A stretch of DNA of 64,000 nucleotides from CADEFX01 sp963806735 (lineage in GTDB: Bacteria; Pseudomonadota; Alphaproteobacteria; Rhizobiales; Hyphomicrobiaceae): positions 1 through 64,000 of the forward strand of contig CAWEBE010000054.1 of NCBI GenBank assembly GCA_963806735.1. Reading direction: 5' to 3'. A model generated the notes under the pieces. That model did not search any database, was not told the origin of the DNA, and saw only the letters and a program-made list of their open reading frames with translations. This document shows, piece after piece, positions 1-9,368 of the stretch. The stretch's first letter is position 1. Each line of letters starts with the position of its first letter. Both the position numbers and the translations under genes were made by a program.

Positions 1-256
1 TCAGGTTCAAAGGGTGGCCATCCGACTTGAAGGATGGTCTCAGCCGGCTGCCGCCGGCCCCCCTCGGAAAACATGTCTAATGTGCGCCGATTGCGGCTCG
101 GTTGCAAGGCTGCCGCTTCGGGCTTGTGGAACGGCGCACGTTCGGGGACGACGATTGCCTCGTCTACCGGCTGGACCGCAAAACCTGGCACACGCAGTAG
201 AGGCAGGAGCGGCGCCATCTCTCCATTTCACTGAAGAGATGGCGCCGCGTCATTCG
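1..256. other. window edge, no confident gene
   Basis: No complete gene is recognisable here. The plus strand, roughly positions 80-168, can be read as a short peptide ending in RLDRKTWHTQ and a stop. It has the look of a protein C-terminus, but a stop codon lies immediately upstream in the same frame. It may be the tail of a frameshifted upstream gene or chance. Confidence 0.3.
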
Positions 257-1366
257 CTACTTCTTCTCGGGCCAGTAGTAGTTGGCGCCGATGTCGTAAT
301 TGGGCTGCACCGAGCGACGCGCCGGCACAACCTTGGCGGCGTAGGCGCGCTGGCTGTCATAGACCTTCTTGAAGAAGGGGTTCTTCGCCTCTTCCTCCTT
401 GGCGATCTGGTCCCACGCTTCCAAGATCTTGGTGAGGATCTCGTCCGGCGTGCGCTGGATCTTGACGCCGTGCTTGTCGCGCAGCTCGCTGATGGCATCG
501 GCATTGAGCTTGTTGAGGAAGGCGAAGTGCCGATAGGTCGCCTCGAAGGCCGCCGAATGCATGATCTGCTGCAGGTCGGGGCCAAGCTTGGCCCACGTAT
601 CACCATTGATGAGCAGCTCCAGCACGGTGGCCGGCTCGTGCGTCGAAGGCATGTAGAAATTCTTCCACACCGTGTGGAAGCCGATGCGCATGTCCTCGGC
701 CGGGCCCACCCACTCGCCGCACTCGATCACGCCGCGCTCGCCGGCCGGTACGATCTCGCCACCAGGCATATTGACGGGCGACAGGCCAGCCTTGGCAAAC
801 ACCTCGGCAGTCAGGCCGGTTTGCCGACACTTCTTGCCCTTCAGGTCAGCCCAGCTGTTGATCGGTGTCTTGAACCAGCCCAGCACCTGGTTGTTGACCG
901 CCGTCATGGGCAGCGGGATGACGTTGCGCTTGAGCTCGACCTGATAGAGCTCCTTCCAGAGCTCCAGTCCGCCGGACTCATAGAGCCAGCCCATCAGATC
1001 GACAATGTCCATGCCGAACGGACCGCCCGGCGAGGGGCCGAACAGAGCAGCCGCGCGATGCTTGCCGACCCAATAGGCCGCCGCCGTGTGGCCGCCGTCG
1101 ATCACCTGCTTGTGCACGGCATCGAGCACCTCGAAGGCCGGGACGAGTGTGCCGGCCGGCAGCACCTCGATCTCGAGCCTGCCGCCGGACATCACCTTTA
1201 CCCGGTCGGCCCAAAACTTGAAGTTGTCGAAGCTGTAGCTGGAAGCGGGGAAGCTCGCCTGGAAGCGCAGCTTTGTGGTCTGAGCGTCTGCAGGATTGCT
1301 TGCCGCAGTCGCCACCAGGCCTGCCGTCGCAGCGACGGCAAGCCAATTTCTCAGTCTCATACGCAT
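257..1366 (-). CDS. TRAP transporter substrate-binding protein (DctP family), orphan
   Basis: This 369-residue periplasmic solute receptor of the TRAP type would capture an organic acid and hand it to a DctQ/DctM permease. Residues 1-28 form a signal peptide ending at ADAQ. The mature part starts with KLRFQASFPASS and keeps the family motif GGEIVPAGERGVIECGEW, where a conserved Arg normally binds the substrate carboxylate. No permease genes adjoin it. It closely resembles the receptor at 25772-26863, including the C-terminal KNPFFKKVY block, so the two are paralogues. An upstream sequence shares spacing with that paralogue's promoter (see 1430-1457). The family call is secure; the ligand is unknown. 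Confidence 0.93.
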   Translation of the reverse strand: MRMRLRNWLAVAATAGLVATAASNPADAQTTKLRFQASFPASSYSFDNFKFWADRVKVMSGGRLEIEVLPAGTLVPAFEVLDAVHKQVIDGGHTAAAYWVGKHRAAALFGPSPGGPFGMDIVDLMGWLYESGGLELWKELYQVELKRNVIPLPMTAVNNQVLGWFKTPINSWADLKGKKCRQTGLTAEVFAKAGLSPVNMPGGEIVPAGERGVIECGEWVGPAEDMRIGFHTVWKNFYMPSTHEPATVLELLINGDTWAKLGPDLQQIMHSAAFEATYRHFAFLNKLNADAISELRDKHGVKIQRTPDEILTKILEAWDQIAKEEEAKNPFFKKVYDSQRAYAAKVVPARRSVQPNYDIGANYYWPEKK

Positions 1367-1429
1367 TCCTCCCGTGTGGGTGCTTTGTTATGCCCGAGCC
1401 GCCCGAGGCGATCACGTGCTGACGATACG

Positions 1430-1457
1430 GTAGCACCAGCCCTGGACAAGGGTCAAA
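1430..1457 (-). promoter_or_regulatory. putative sigma70-type promoter of the TRAP receptor gene
   Basis: Read on the minus strand, TTTGAC is followed after 13 bases by TGGTGCTACC. The same two blocks with the same 13-base gap occur upstream of the paralogue at 25772. This fits a -35 TTGACC and a weak -10 near CTACCG with a 17-base spacer. Confidence 0.4.
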
Positions 1458-1527
1458 GATAGTGTCGACATCTCGTGCGCCGAGGCCTGATCCTAGGTTG
1501 GATGGGCCTAGCTTCGGGGGGAAGGTC

Positions 1528-2818
1528 ATGCTCGAACGTCATTTCGAGTTGAACCGCAACCAAACGAGCGTGCGCACAGAGGTCCTGGCCGGGGCTTACG
1601 ACCTTCCTGACCATGGCCTACATCATCTTCGTCAACCCGGCGATCCTGGCGGATGCGGGCATGGACAAAGGCGCGGTGTTTGTCGCCACGTGTCTGGCTG
1701 CCGCGTTCGGCTCCGCGTTCATGGGGCTCTATGCGAATTATCCAATCGCGCTGGCGCCGGGCATGGGGCTCAACGCCTATTTCACGTACGGCGTCGTGAA
1801 AGGCATGGGGCACAGTTGGGAGACGGCGCTCGGCGCCGTGTTCCTGTCCGGCGTGCTGTTTCTCATCGTCAGCGTGACGCGCGTGCGCGAGTGGGTGATC
1901 GACAGCATTCCCATTAGCCTCAAGATGGCGATCGCCGCGGGCATCGGCCTGTTTCTCGGCATCATCGCGCTGAAGAACGCCGGCATCATCGCTGCGCATC
2001 CCGCCACGCTGGTGACGATCGGCGACCTCAAGGCCGCCGGCACCGTGCTGGCCGTGCTCGGCTTCCTGGCCATGGTGGCGCTCGATGTACGCAAGGTGCC
2101 GGGCGCCATCCTCATCGGCATCCTGGCCACTGCGCTCGCCGGCATGGCGACAGGTCTCAATGCATTCGGGGGACTGGTGTCGCTGCCGCCTTCGATTGCC
2201 CCGGTGCTCCTGAAGATGGACATTATGGCGGCGCTGGAGATCGGGCTCATCGCCATCGTCTTCACGTTCTTCTTCGTCGACGTGTTCGACAACACCGGCA
2301 CGCTGGTCGCCGTGGCACACAAAGCCGGGTTGATTGGCGAGGACGGCAAGCTGCCGCGCATCGGCCGCGCGCTGACCGTGGACTCGACGGCGGCGATGGC
2401 CGGTGCTGCGCTCGGTACCTCGACCACCACCAGCTACATCGAGAGCGCGGCCGGCATCAATGCCGGCGGGCGCACCGGATTAGTGGCCGTGACCGTCGCA
2501 GTGCTGTTCCTGCTGGCGCTGTTCTTCGCACCGCTCGCGGGCTCGATCCCCGCGTTCGCGACCGCGCCCGCGTTGTTCTATGTCGCCTGCCTGATGATGT
2601 CCGCGGTCAAGGAGATCGACTTTGCCGATGCGACCGAGTACGTGCCCGCCGTCGTCACCATCGCCGCCATGCCGCTGACCTTCTCGATCGCACACGGCCT
2701 GGCGTTCGGCTTCATCGCCTACGTGGGCATCAAGCTGCTGTCGGGACGCTGGTCCGAGCTCAATGCGGCGCTCGTCATCCTTGCGGTGCTGTTCGTGTTG
2801 AAGTTCGCGCTGTTGTGA
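1528..2818 (+). pseudogene. NCS2/AzgA-type purine permease with one-base frameshift near the N-terminus
   Basis: This is an integral membrane nucleobase:cation symporter of the AzgA (guanine/hypoxanthine) group. From 1613 the frame gives 401 residues of typical family sequence: MAYIIFVNPAIL, NYPIALAPGMGLNAYF, FFFVDVFDNTGTLV and GTSTTTSYIESAAGI, with many membrane segments. The expected N-terminus, MLERHFELNRNQTSVRTEVL, is encoded from the ATG at 1528 in another frame. Removing the C at 1595 joins the frames as AGVTTFLTM. As given, initiation at 1613 would lack the first helix start and has no ribosome binding site, so the gene is either damaged or carries a base-calling error. Purine specificity is inferred from the family. 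Confidence 0.85.
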
Positions 2819-2873
2819 GGTGAGCGCGAAGGATCATCGTTGACGCGGCGAGAGGGGGCGGAGCCCGACAGCC

Positions 2874-3467
2874 TCAAGCCGGTAGCTGGTAGCCGATCTT
2901 TGATTCGATCTCGATCGTGCGCTTCACCGCTGGGCGCTGCATGACGCGGTCGTAGTGCACCTCAAGGTTCGGAAACTCGTCGGGGGCCGGTTTCAGGGAA
3001 CCGCGGAAGCGCCAGAACAGACGAAACAAATGGATGTCGGCGATGGAGTAGCGCCCGGCGACCGCCCACTCGCGCTTGCCGAGCCGCCGGTCGGCCAGTT
3101 GCCAGACTTCGCGCGCATGGTCCGCGCCCTTGGCGCGGGCCGGATGCACGGTCGCGGCGATGAAGGACATCCACGAGATGATCTGCGCCTCGGCCTCGAT
3201 ATCGCCTTCGGGCAGCAGGCCCGCAGCCGGGAAACGCCGGGCCAGATAATAGAGAATGGCTGCAACCTCGGTCATCGGGCGGTCGTCGACGAGCAGCGTC
3301 GGCACCTTGCCTTCGGGATTGACCGCCAGATAGTCAGGGGTGCGGTTGTCCTTGCTGGCGAGCTGAATCACTCGGCTGTCGAAAGTGGCGCCGACCTCGT
3401 GCAGCGCGATGTGCGGCGCCATCGAGCTCGAGCCCGGCATGAGATAGAGCGTGAGCTTGGCTGTCAT
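2874..3467 (-). CDS. glutathione S-transferase family protein
   Basis: This 197-residue cytosolic protein has a thioredoxin-like N-terminal domain (MTAKLTLYLMPGSSSMAPHI, then NPEGKVPTLLVDD with the conserved cis-proline) and an alpha-helical C-terminal domain ending KIGYQLPA. Family members conjugate glutathione or act as isomerases and reductases. The Ser cluster after LYLMPG is a plausible catalytic serine, as in theta/beta-like classes. I chose the ATG at 3467 because it begins directly at the first beta strand; an in-frame ATG further upstream adds only low-complexity sequence lying in a palindromic repeat. It converges with the purine permease and is likely transcribed alone. Substrate unknown. 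Confidence 0.88.
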   Translation of the reverse strand: MTAKLTLYLMPGSSSMAPHIALHEVGATFDSRVIQLASKDNRTPDYLAVNPEGKVPTLLVDDRPMTEVAAILYYLARRFPAAGLLPEGDIEAEAQIISWMSFIAATVHPARAKGADHAREVWQLADRRLGKREWAVAGRYSIADIHLFRLFWRFRGSLKPAPDEFPNLEVHYDRVMQRPAVKRTIEIESKIGYQLPA

Positions 3468-3495
3468 TGTTCCGTCCGTTGCTTGACCTTGCTGT

Positions 3496-3674
3496 GTCAT
3501 CCCGGCCAAGCGCGGGTCCAGGCAGTTGTGTGACGCACAACTCCACTTCCCGCGCGCGAGCCGGGACCCAGGATCAAATGCGGCAGCCAGCCGTCGTATG
3601 GCCCTGGGTCCCGGGTCTCGTCATGGCGGAGCCATGCTAAGCCATGCTTCGCATAGACGCTCGCCCGGGATGAC
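3496..3674. repeat. palindromic intergenic repeat (REP/BIME-like)
   Basis: The segment starts with GTCATCCCGG and ends with CCCGGGATGAC, which are inverted. Inside, CCGGGACCCAGG (3561-3572) faces CCTGGGTCCCGG (3603-3614) as a perfect 12-bp inverted repeat. Such nested palindromes are common intergenic elements in Hyphomicrobiales. It lies between the GST start and the end of the next minus-strand gene. Confidence 0.7.
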
Positions 3675-3704
3675 AACTAAAATCCGTGCGAGCGCAATTC
3701 AGTG

Positions 3705-5351
3705 CTAAGTCGAATATCGCGTGAACGCCGTCGTGGTGGCGCGCGCCTTCCAGTCCGTTACGACAGTGACGATCGCAGACTTGCCAGCCGCGACCGCCTT
3801 CTTAGCGCGCTCGAGCGCCGGGCGGATATCCTCTGGCTTCTCGACATACTCGCCGTGTCCGCCGAAGCACTCGGCGAACTTGTCGTAGCGCGGGTAGCCG
3901 AGGTCGCGGCCCGGCTTCGATTTCTCGGGATCGCCCGTCCAGCCGCCGTTCTGGCTGATAATGACAAGCACCGGCAGGTTGTGCCGCATCACCGTGTCGA
4001 ACTCCATGGCGTTCATGCCCCACGAGCCGTCGCCGTGCAAAACGACGACCTGTTTGTCGGGCTTTGCCGCTTTGGCACCCAGGCCGAAGGGCATGCCGAC
4101 GCCCATGGTGCCGTAGGCGCCCGAGTTGATGCGATGGCGGGCCGTGTATTGCGGGATCGCCTGTCTCGCGTAGTTGAGCGTCTCCTGGCCATCGACGCAG
4201 AGCACGCAGTCGCGGTCGATGAAATCGCGCACCTCCTTGCACAGCCGCAAGGGATGGATGGGCGACTGGTTGTTGGAGAGCGACTGCTCGGCCTCCGCCA
4301 TCTTCTGCACGTTGCGGGAGCGCAGCCGCTCGCACCACGTCTCGTAGCTCGCCGGCGCGACCTTGCCCTTGATCGCCTCGGTCAGCTGGCTGAAGGCGAT
4401 CTTCGCGTCCGCGACGACGCCGACGTCGAGCTTACGCGGCGCGGAGGCGATCTCCACCGGGTCGATGTCGATGCGCACGATCTTGGCGGCAGCATTCCAG
4501 CGCGGCGGTGCGGCGTTGCCGATGACGTAGTTCATGCGCGTGCCGACGACGAGGATCAGGTCGGCGTCCTTGAAGGCGGCCGCGCGCGCGGTCAGGTAGC
4601 TGTACTTGTGGTCCTCGGGAATCACGCCGCGGCCTTGCGGCGTTGCGAAGAACGGGATGCCCGCCGCTTCGACGAAGGCCAGCATCTCCTTGTCGGCCTC
4701 CGACCATTGCACACCCGAGCCGGTGACCAGGACCGGCTGCTTCGCCTTCGCCATCAGCTCGACGATGGCCTTCACGTCATTGGCGTTGATCGCGGGACGG
4801 GCGCGCTTGGCATAGTCGAAGGGGTCGGGATACTCGACCGTCGACTCGTCGATCTCCTGGTAGAGCACATCGCCGGGCAGATCGAGGTAGGTCGGGCCGG
4901 TCCTGCCGGTCATGGCCTGCGCGACGGCAAGGTGAATGAGCTCGGGGATGCGCTTGGGATGGTGCACCCGGTCCGCCCACTTGGTGATCGGCTTGAACAG
5001 CGCGAGCTGGTCGGTGTCCTGGAACGCGCCGCGGTGCCAGGTCGAGACGGGTGCGGCGCCGCCGAGCGCGACAATCGGGGTGCAGTCAGCCCAGGCATGG
5101 GCGACGCCCGTGACCAGATTCGTAGTCGCGGGGCCGGAGGCGGCCATGCAGAAGCCCGGCTTGTTCAGGAGGCGCGCATAGGCGAAGCCCGCCATGGCGG
5201 CGGCCTGCTCGTGACGCACGTCGATGCCGCGCAGCCCGAGCTTCAGGCACGCCGACTCGACCGCCAGCATGGGGCCGCCCATGATGTAGAAAAAGTCCGT
5301 CACGCCTTCATGCTTCATCGCTTTCGCGACGATGTCGGATCCGATTGCCAT
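3705..5351 (-). CDS. thiamine-diphosphate-dependent enzyme (acetolactate synthase / oxalyl-CoA decarboxylase-like)
   Basis: This 548-residue enzyme of the ThDP decarboxylase/lyase superfamily has an N-terminal PYR domain with catalytic Glu48 in RHEQAAAMAG. A central cofactor domain contains LVVGTRMNYVIG. The C-terminal PP domain has the ThDP/Mg motif beginning GDGSWGMN and ending about 26 residues later at QN. The next gene in the same direction, 5419-6651, is a class III CoA transferase. That pairing is typical of oxalyl-CoA decarboxylase/formyl-CoA transferase systems or of 2-hydroxyacyl-CoA lyases. Biosynthetic acetolactate synthase is less likely because no small subunit is nearby. The ATG at 5351 begins at the expected PYR start. 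The exact substrate cannot be read from the sequence. Confidence 0.85.
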   Translation of the reverse strand: MAIGSDIVAKAMKHEGVTDFFYIMGGPMLAVESACLKLGLRGIDVRHEQAAAMAGFAYARLLNKPGFCMAASGPATTNLVTGVAHAWADCTPIVALGGAAPVSTWHRGAFQDTDQLALFKPITKWADRVHHPKRIPELIHLAVAQAMTGRTGPTYLDLPGDVLYQEIDESTVEYPDPFDYAKRARPAINANDVKAIVELMAKAKQPVLVTGSGVQWSEADKEMLAFVEAAGIPFFATPQGRGVIPEDHKYSYLTARAAAFKDADLILVVGTRMNYVIGNAAPPRWNAAAKIVRIDIDPVEIASAPRKLDVGVVADAKIAFSQLTEAIKGKVAPASYETWCERLRSRNVQKMAEAEQSLSNNQSPIHPLRLCKEVRDFIDRDCVLCVDGQETLNYARQAIPQYTARHRINSGAYGTMGVGMPFGLGAKAAKPDKQVVVLHGDGSWGMNAMEFDTVMRHNLPVLVIISQNGGWTGDPEKSKPGRDLGYPRYDKFAECFGGHGEYVEKPEDIRPALERAKKAVAAGKSAIVTVVTDWKARATTTAFTRYST

Positions 5352-5418
5352 GGGGTCCTCTCGGGGCTACTCAATTAGATGCGGACCTCGCCCGCCGCCG
5401 GGGCGAGGTCAGTGCGCC

Positions 5419-6651
5419 TCAGACCACGCCTTCCTTCTTCAGGGAGTCGAGGTCACTCTTCGACAGACCGAGGATCTCGTCATAAACGTCCACGTTGTCG
5501 GCGCCGAGCAGCGGTGAGGCCGTGACCTTCACGTAGCTGTCGGACATCTTTACCGGCCAGCCGGGGATCGTGAGCTTGCCGCGCACGGGATGGTCGATCT
5601 CGGCGAAGATCTCCCGCTCGCGCATGCTCGGCTCGTCGGAAAGCTCTTTCGTGTCCATCACTGCGCCGCACGGCACACCCATTGCACCGAGCTTCTCCAT
5701 GGCCTCGAACTTGGAGAAGCCCTTCGTCCACTTCTCGATCTCGCCATTGATCTCGGCAGCATGGTTGCCGCGCATGGGCGGCGTCTTGAAGCGGGGATCG
5801 TTCTTCAAATCCTCGCGACCGATCACCTCGCACAGCCGCTCCCAGTGCGCGTTGGTGGCGCGGCTCGTGTAGATGAAGACGTAGTCGTTGTGTCCACCCG
5901 GCTTGCACTTGAAGACCTCGCACGGCGCATTGCCGAGCACAACGCTGTTGCCGTTGCGCTCGCAAGCCTTGTTGGTGAGCAACTGGCGCGAATAGGCAAT
6001 GCGGCAGTAGTTGACCATCGCATCCTGCATCGCCACCTCGATCTTCTGACCGCGGCCTGTGACCGTGCGCTGAAAGAGTGCGGCCAGCACGCCGATGGCG
6101 GCGTGCAGGCCCGTGCCAGTGTCGCCGAGGGTCACGCCGGGCTTGATCGGCCGACCATCTCTCTCGCCAGTGATGCTCATGACGCCACCGGCCGCCTGCG
6201 CGATCATGTCGAAGGCCAGGTTCTTCTCGTAGGGGCTTCCCTTACCGAAGCCTTTGACCGTCGCATAAATGATGCGCGGATTGATCTTCGCCACCTCCTC
6301 GTAGGAGAAACCGAGCTTCTCGATGGCGCCCGGCGCGAAGTTCTCAGCGAAGATATCGGCTTCCTTGATCAACTTGCGCAGCATCTCCTTGCCGCGTGGA
6401 TCCTTGAGATTGAGTGTGATGGACCGCTTGTTGGCGTTCAACAGCATGAAGTAGTAGCTGTCGGCGTCCGGGCGTTCAGAGGAGGCGCTTCGCCCCTGCT
6501 CGCCGCCTTTCGGATTCTCGACCTTGATCACGTCGGCGCCGAGCCACGCCAGCGTCTCGGTAATCGACGTACCTGCTTCGAATTGCGTCAGATCGATCAC
6601 GCGCACGCCCGCCAGCGCCGTCTGGCCAGGCTTGGCCTTCGATTTTGCCAT
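5419..6651 (-). CDS. class III CoA transferase (CaiB/BaiF, formyl-CoA transferase-like)
   Basis: This 410-residue enzyme would move CoA between carboxylic acids through a covalent aspartyl-CoA intermediate. Typical blocks are LAGVRVIDLTQFEAGTSITE at the start, GADVIKVENPKGGEQGR, SITLNLKDPRGKEML and VTLGDTGTGLHAAIG, whose Asp is the candidate nucleophile. The ATG at 6651 is preceded by GGGAGAGAAACC, a good ribosome binding site, while longer upstream starts add non-homologous sequence. It lies upstream of the ThDP enzyme with a short gap, so the two are probably co-transcribed and act in sequence: activation of an acid as its CoA ester, then cleavage or decarboxylation. Assignment to formyl-CoA transferase proper is not proven. 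Confidence 0.88.
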   Translation of the reverse strand: MAKSKAKPGQTALAGVRVIDLTQFEAGTSITETLAWLGADVIKVENPKGGEQGRSASSERPDADSYYFMLLNANKRSITLNLKDPRGKEMLRKLIKEADIFAENFAPGAIEKLGFSYEEVAKINPRIIYATVKGFGKGSPYEKNLAFDMIAQAAGGVMSITGERDGRPIKPGVTLGDTGTGLHAAIGVLAALFQRTVTGRGQKIEVAMQDAMVNYCRIAYSRQLLTNKACERNGNSVVLGNAPCEVFKCKPGGHNDYVFIYTSRATNAHWERLCEVIGREDLKNDPRFKTPPMRGNHAAEINGEIEKWTKGFSKFEAMEKLGAMGVPCGAVMDTKELSDEPSMREREIFAEIDHPVRGKLTIPGWPVKMSDSYVKVTASPLLGADNVDVYDEILGLSKSDLDSLKKEGVV

Positions 6652-6827
6652 GGTTTCTCTCCCTGTGGGCGCCGGCACGCACCGCGGCTGCCCCTCTTTT
6701 ATGAAGTTTGCGTCGTGATTGCCCTCAGAGCAAGCGCTTGCGTGCGAAGGCCCGGCATGGCAGCCATGCCGGACACCTGTGATGGCCGCGCAGGTACGCA
6801 AACACGAGCTTTTGCAAGGAGTGGCCC

Positions 6828-7772
6828 GTGGTGGCTGACAGCATCGATCCTGCGCGCATCGTGGAAGCCCACGGCCGCATCAGCGGCTACATCCGGCGCA
6901 CGCCCGCTGTGGACATCGATACCTCCGAGCTTGGGCTCGCATCGGGGGCCTTCACGTTGAAGCTCGAGTTGATGCAGCACTCCGGGTCGTTCAAGGCGCG
7001 CGGCGCGTTCGCCAACCTTCTGCTGCGGGAGGTTCCGGCCGCGGGGGTCGCCGCGGCCTCGGGAGGCAATCACGGCGCCGCTGTGGCGTTTGCGGCGCAG
7101 CGGCTCGGCCACAAGGCGCGTATCTTCGTTCCCACCATTTCCTCGCCGGCCAAGATCGTGCGCATTCGCAACTATGGCGCCGATCTCGTGGTGGAAGGGG
7201 CCAGGTACGCGGAAGCGCTCGAACGGTGCCAGAGTTTCATCGCTGCGAGCGGAGCGCTGTCGGTCCACGCCTACGATCATCCGGCGACGCTGCTGGGACA
7301 GGGGAGCGTTGGCCTCGAGCTCGAGGAGCAGGCGCCGAAACTCGACACCCTGTTCGTCGCCGTCGGCGGCGGCGGCCTCATCGGCGGTATCGCCGCGTGG
7401 TACCGGGGCCGCGTGAAGATCGTCGGAGTGGAACCGGAGCGAGCGCCAACACTGCATGCTGCGCTCGCGGCGGGCAAGCCGGCCGAAGTCCCGGTCGGTG
7501 GCATAGCGGCCAACTCGCTCGGCGCGAGCCGCATCGGCGGGCTCGCGTTCGCGATCGCGCAGCGCCATGTCGATCGGGTGATGCTGGTGGCCGACGAGAC
7601 GATACGTGACGCCCAGCTTGCCCTGTGGGAGCGGCTACGCATCGTCGCCGAGCCGGGCGGTGCGGCGGCGCTGGCGCCCTTACTCAGCGGCGCCTACGTG
7701 CCGACGAAAGGAGAGCGTATCGGCGTGCTCATCTGCGGCGGCAACACGACGGCAGTCGACTTCGGGCGTTGA
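6828..7772 (+). CDS. PLP-dependent threonine/serine dehydratase family enzyme
   Basis: This 314-residue fold-type II PLP enzyme has the cofactor lysine at about residue 56 in SGSFKARGA, the substrate loop ASGGNHG, and the phosphate-binding glycine run VGGGGLIGG near residue 180. It lacks a regulatory ACT domain, so it resembles catabolic threonine/serine dehydratases or serine racemases. Translation probably starts at the GTG at 6828, six bases after AAGGAG. It is divergent from the CoA transferase gene and convergent with 7785-9368. The reaction is likely deamination of a hydroxy-amino acid to a 2-oxo acid, but racemase or hydroxyaspartate activity cannot be excluded. Confidence 0.87.
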   Translation: MVADSIDPARIVEAHGRISGYIRRTPAVDIDTSELGLASGAFTLKLELMQHSGSFKARGAFANLLLREVPAAGVAAASGGNHGAAVAFAAQRLGHKARIFVPTISSPAKIVRIRNYGADLVVEGARYAEALERCQSFIAASGALSVHAYDHPATLLGQGSVGLELEEQAPKLDTLFVAVGGGGLIGGIAAWYRGRVKIVGVEPERAPTLHAALAAGKPAEVPVGGIAANSLGASRIGGLAFAIAQRHVDRVMLVADETIRDAQLALWERLRIVAEPGGAAALAPLLSGAYVPTKGERIGVLICGGNTTAVDFGR

Positions 7773-7784
7773 GCTGCAATGCGT

Positions 7785-9368
7785 TCAAGCCGCCTTGGCG
7801 CGACGCGCACTCTCGATCCAGGCCTTGATACGCGCAATGTCCGGCGGATTGCCGTTGCGCAGTATCCGCTGACCATCGCTGTTGGCGGCAAAGGTCAAGA
7901 CATCGCCGCAGAGCTTGTCGCCATCAGCGTCGGCAATACTCTCCAGCGAGCGATAGCCGGCACCTGTGAGGAGTTGCGCGCCAGTGCCTCTTAGACCTGG
8001 CACCGCGCACACGAGGCGGGCCTGATCCTGCCATTCTGCGATTGTTTCTTCTGTGAAGTGGCGGTCGTTGAGACGGGCAGCGAGTGCAATCGGGTGCGCC
8101 TTGAGCAAGTCGTCGACGGTGTCGATGCCGACCGCATTGAGACGCGCAGCGGTTTTGGGGCCGATGGAAGGGGCATCCACCACATCATGCTCGGCGGTAA
8201 GGTAGAGGCGAGGTTCGTCCTCGGCTGCGGCATCGATGGGCGGCTCAACAGCCGCGGGTGGCGCCTGAACGACGCGGAGCGGCGGCGGCCTGCGTTTGGC
8301 TTGAGGCGCAGCCTGCTCAGCGATGGGCGGGGCATCCGGCTTTGTCACCGCAGATCTCGTCAAGGTCACGACGAGGCTGCGCCGGGCGCGGTCCACGGTG
8401 GTCATCGCCTTCGCCGGTGGACTGAATGCGAACTTGGTCGCGGGATCGCGGAGCGGTCGCTGCGCCAGCACCTCGTCCGCATGCAGGTCGCGCACGAGGC
8501 GATCATCCTCGGGCAGGTTCACTTCCACCGTGCCCGTCGCCTTGAGCTCATCGTACATGCGCTGCACCAGGCGCCGCTCCTCGGCGTTGGCCAGTTTGTT
8601 GACGACCCATTTGGCAGGCACCTGGAGCGTGGCGATTATGCTCTCCAAGCTGAGCGAGACCTCGGGCGGCGCTACTCTGGCTTCGCCGATCGCACGCTGC
8701 AGCACAGCGCCAAAAGACGACGATGCCAACACAATGAGCCCAGCAATGATGCGCCGGGACACCACATCCAGGCCGGACGGCGGATCGACCACGCCGCGGT
8801 GAATATCGTAGTGCGCGATCAGCTTCTCATAGTGCCGGTTGGCCTCCGTGGCGGTGTCACAGATCAGCCGCTCGAGCCAGTTGTCCGCATCTGCGATAGT
8901 AATTGCAGGCGGCGACAGCTCGCGCGCGGCCAGAGCTTTCAAGTCATCATAGGATTTGGAGATGCTCCATTCGGCGGCGCGATGGATATTGTTCTCGGCC
9001 TCCGATTGAGCCGTATGAAAAGGCTGGATCGGGTCGGTGACGTAGTGGCTGAGCACACCCGCACAATAGGCCGCCGTCTGCCAGTCCTGCCGCTCCAGCG
9101 CGTCCACGAGGTGCGCGTACCAGCTCCGGGCCTTGACCGGTGCGCCACCCCAGAAATCGTCGCGCACGTGCAGAACGTGATTCTTGAAATCCTTGAACTC
9201 GTCGTCGGGTGCCTTGGAGCCCTGCAGATAGACGGTGGCGTGCTTTAGGAAAAGCCGGCGCCAAAGTTCCGCATCGGGCCCTTGGAGGCAGTTGAGGGCG
9301 TCCAGCGCCAGCTTGTGGTGCGTGCCCTTGGCATGTGCTGCGTAGAGAACGCGGAAGAGAAGCGTCAT
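7785..9368 (-). CDS. zinc-dependent phospholipase C-like protein fused to a DUF4332 helix-hairpin-helix tail
   Basis: This 527-residue two-part protein has an N-terminal half matching the zinc-dependent phospholipase C/S1-P1 nuclease-like fold. Candidate metal ligands are the His at about 12-18 (AAHAKGTHHK), the block GVLSHYVTDPIQPFH at about 104-118 and a following His near 129. After a proline-rich linker the C-terminal part (about 390-510) carries helix-hairpin-helix sequence, APSIGPKTAARLNAVGI and VPGLRGTGAQLLTGAGY, as in DUF4332. No signal peptide is evident from the ATG at 9368. It sits downstream of the MoxR cluster on the same strand. What the protein hydrolyses, if anything, is unknown. 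Confidence 0.7.
   Translation of the reverse strand: MTLLFRVLYAAHAKGTHHKLALDALNCLQGPDAELWRRLFLKHATVYLQGSKAPDDEFKDFKNHVLHVRDDFWGGAPVKARSWYAHLVDALERQDWQTAAYCAGVLSHYVTDPIQPFHTAQSEAENNIHRAAEWSISKSYDDLKALAARELSPPAITIADADNWLERLICDTATEANRHYEKLIAHYDIHRGVVDPPSGLDVVSRRIIAGLIVLASSSFGAVLQRAIGEARVAPPEVSLSLESIIATLQVPAKWVVNKLANAEERRLVQRMYDELKATGTVEVNLPEDDRLVRDLHADEVLAQRPLRDPATKFAFSPPAKAMTTVDRARRSLVVTLTRSAVTKPDAPPIAEQAAPQAKRRPPPLRVVQAPPAAVEPPIDAAAEDEPRLYLTAEHDVVDAPSIGPKTAARLNAVGIDTVDDLLKAHPIALAARLNDRHFTEETIAEWQDQARLVCAVPGLRGTGAQLLTGAGYRSLESIADADGDKLCGDVLTFAANSDGQRILRNGNPPDIARIKAWIESARRAKAA

Noticed and set aside
80..168. Possible protein C-terminus RLDRKTWHTQ at the left edge
   Set aside because: Only about 30 codons are open and a stop precedes it; not enough to call a gene.
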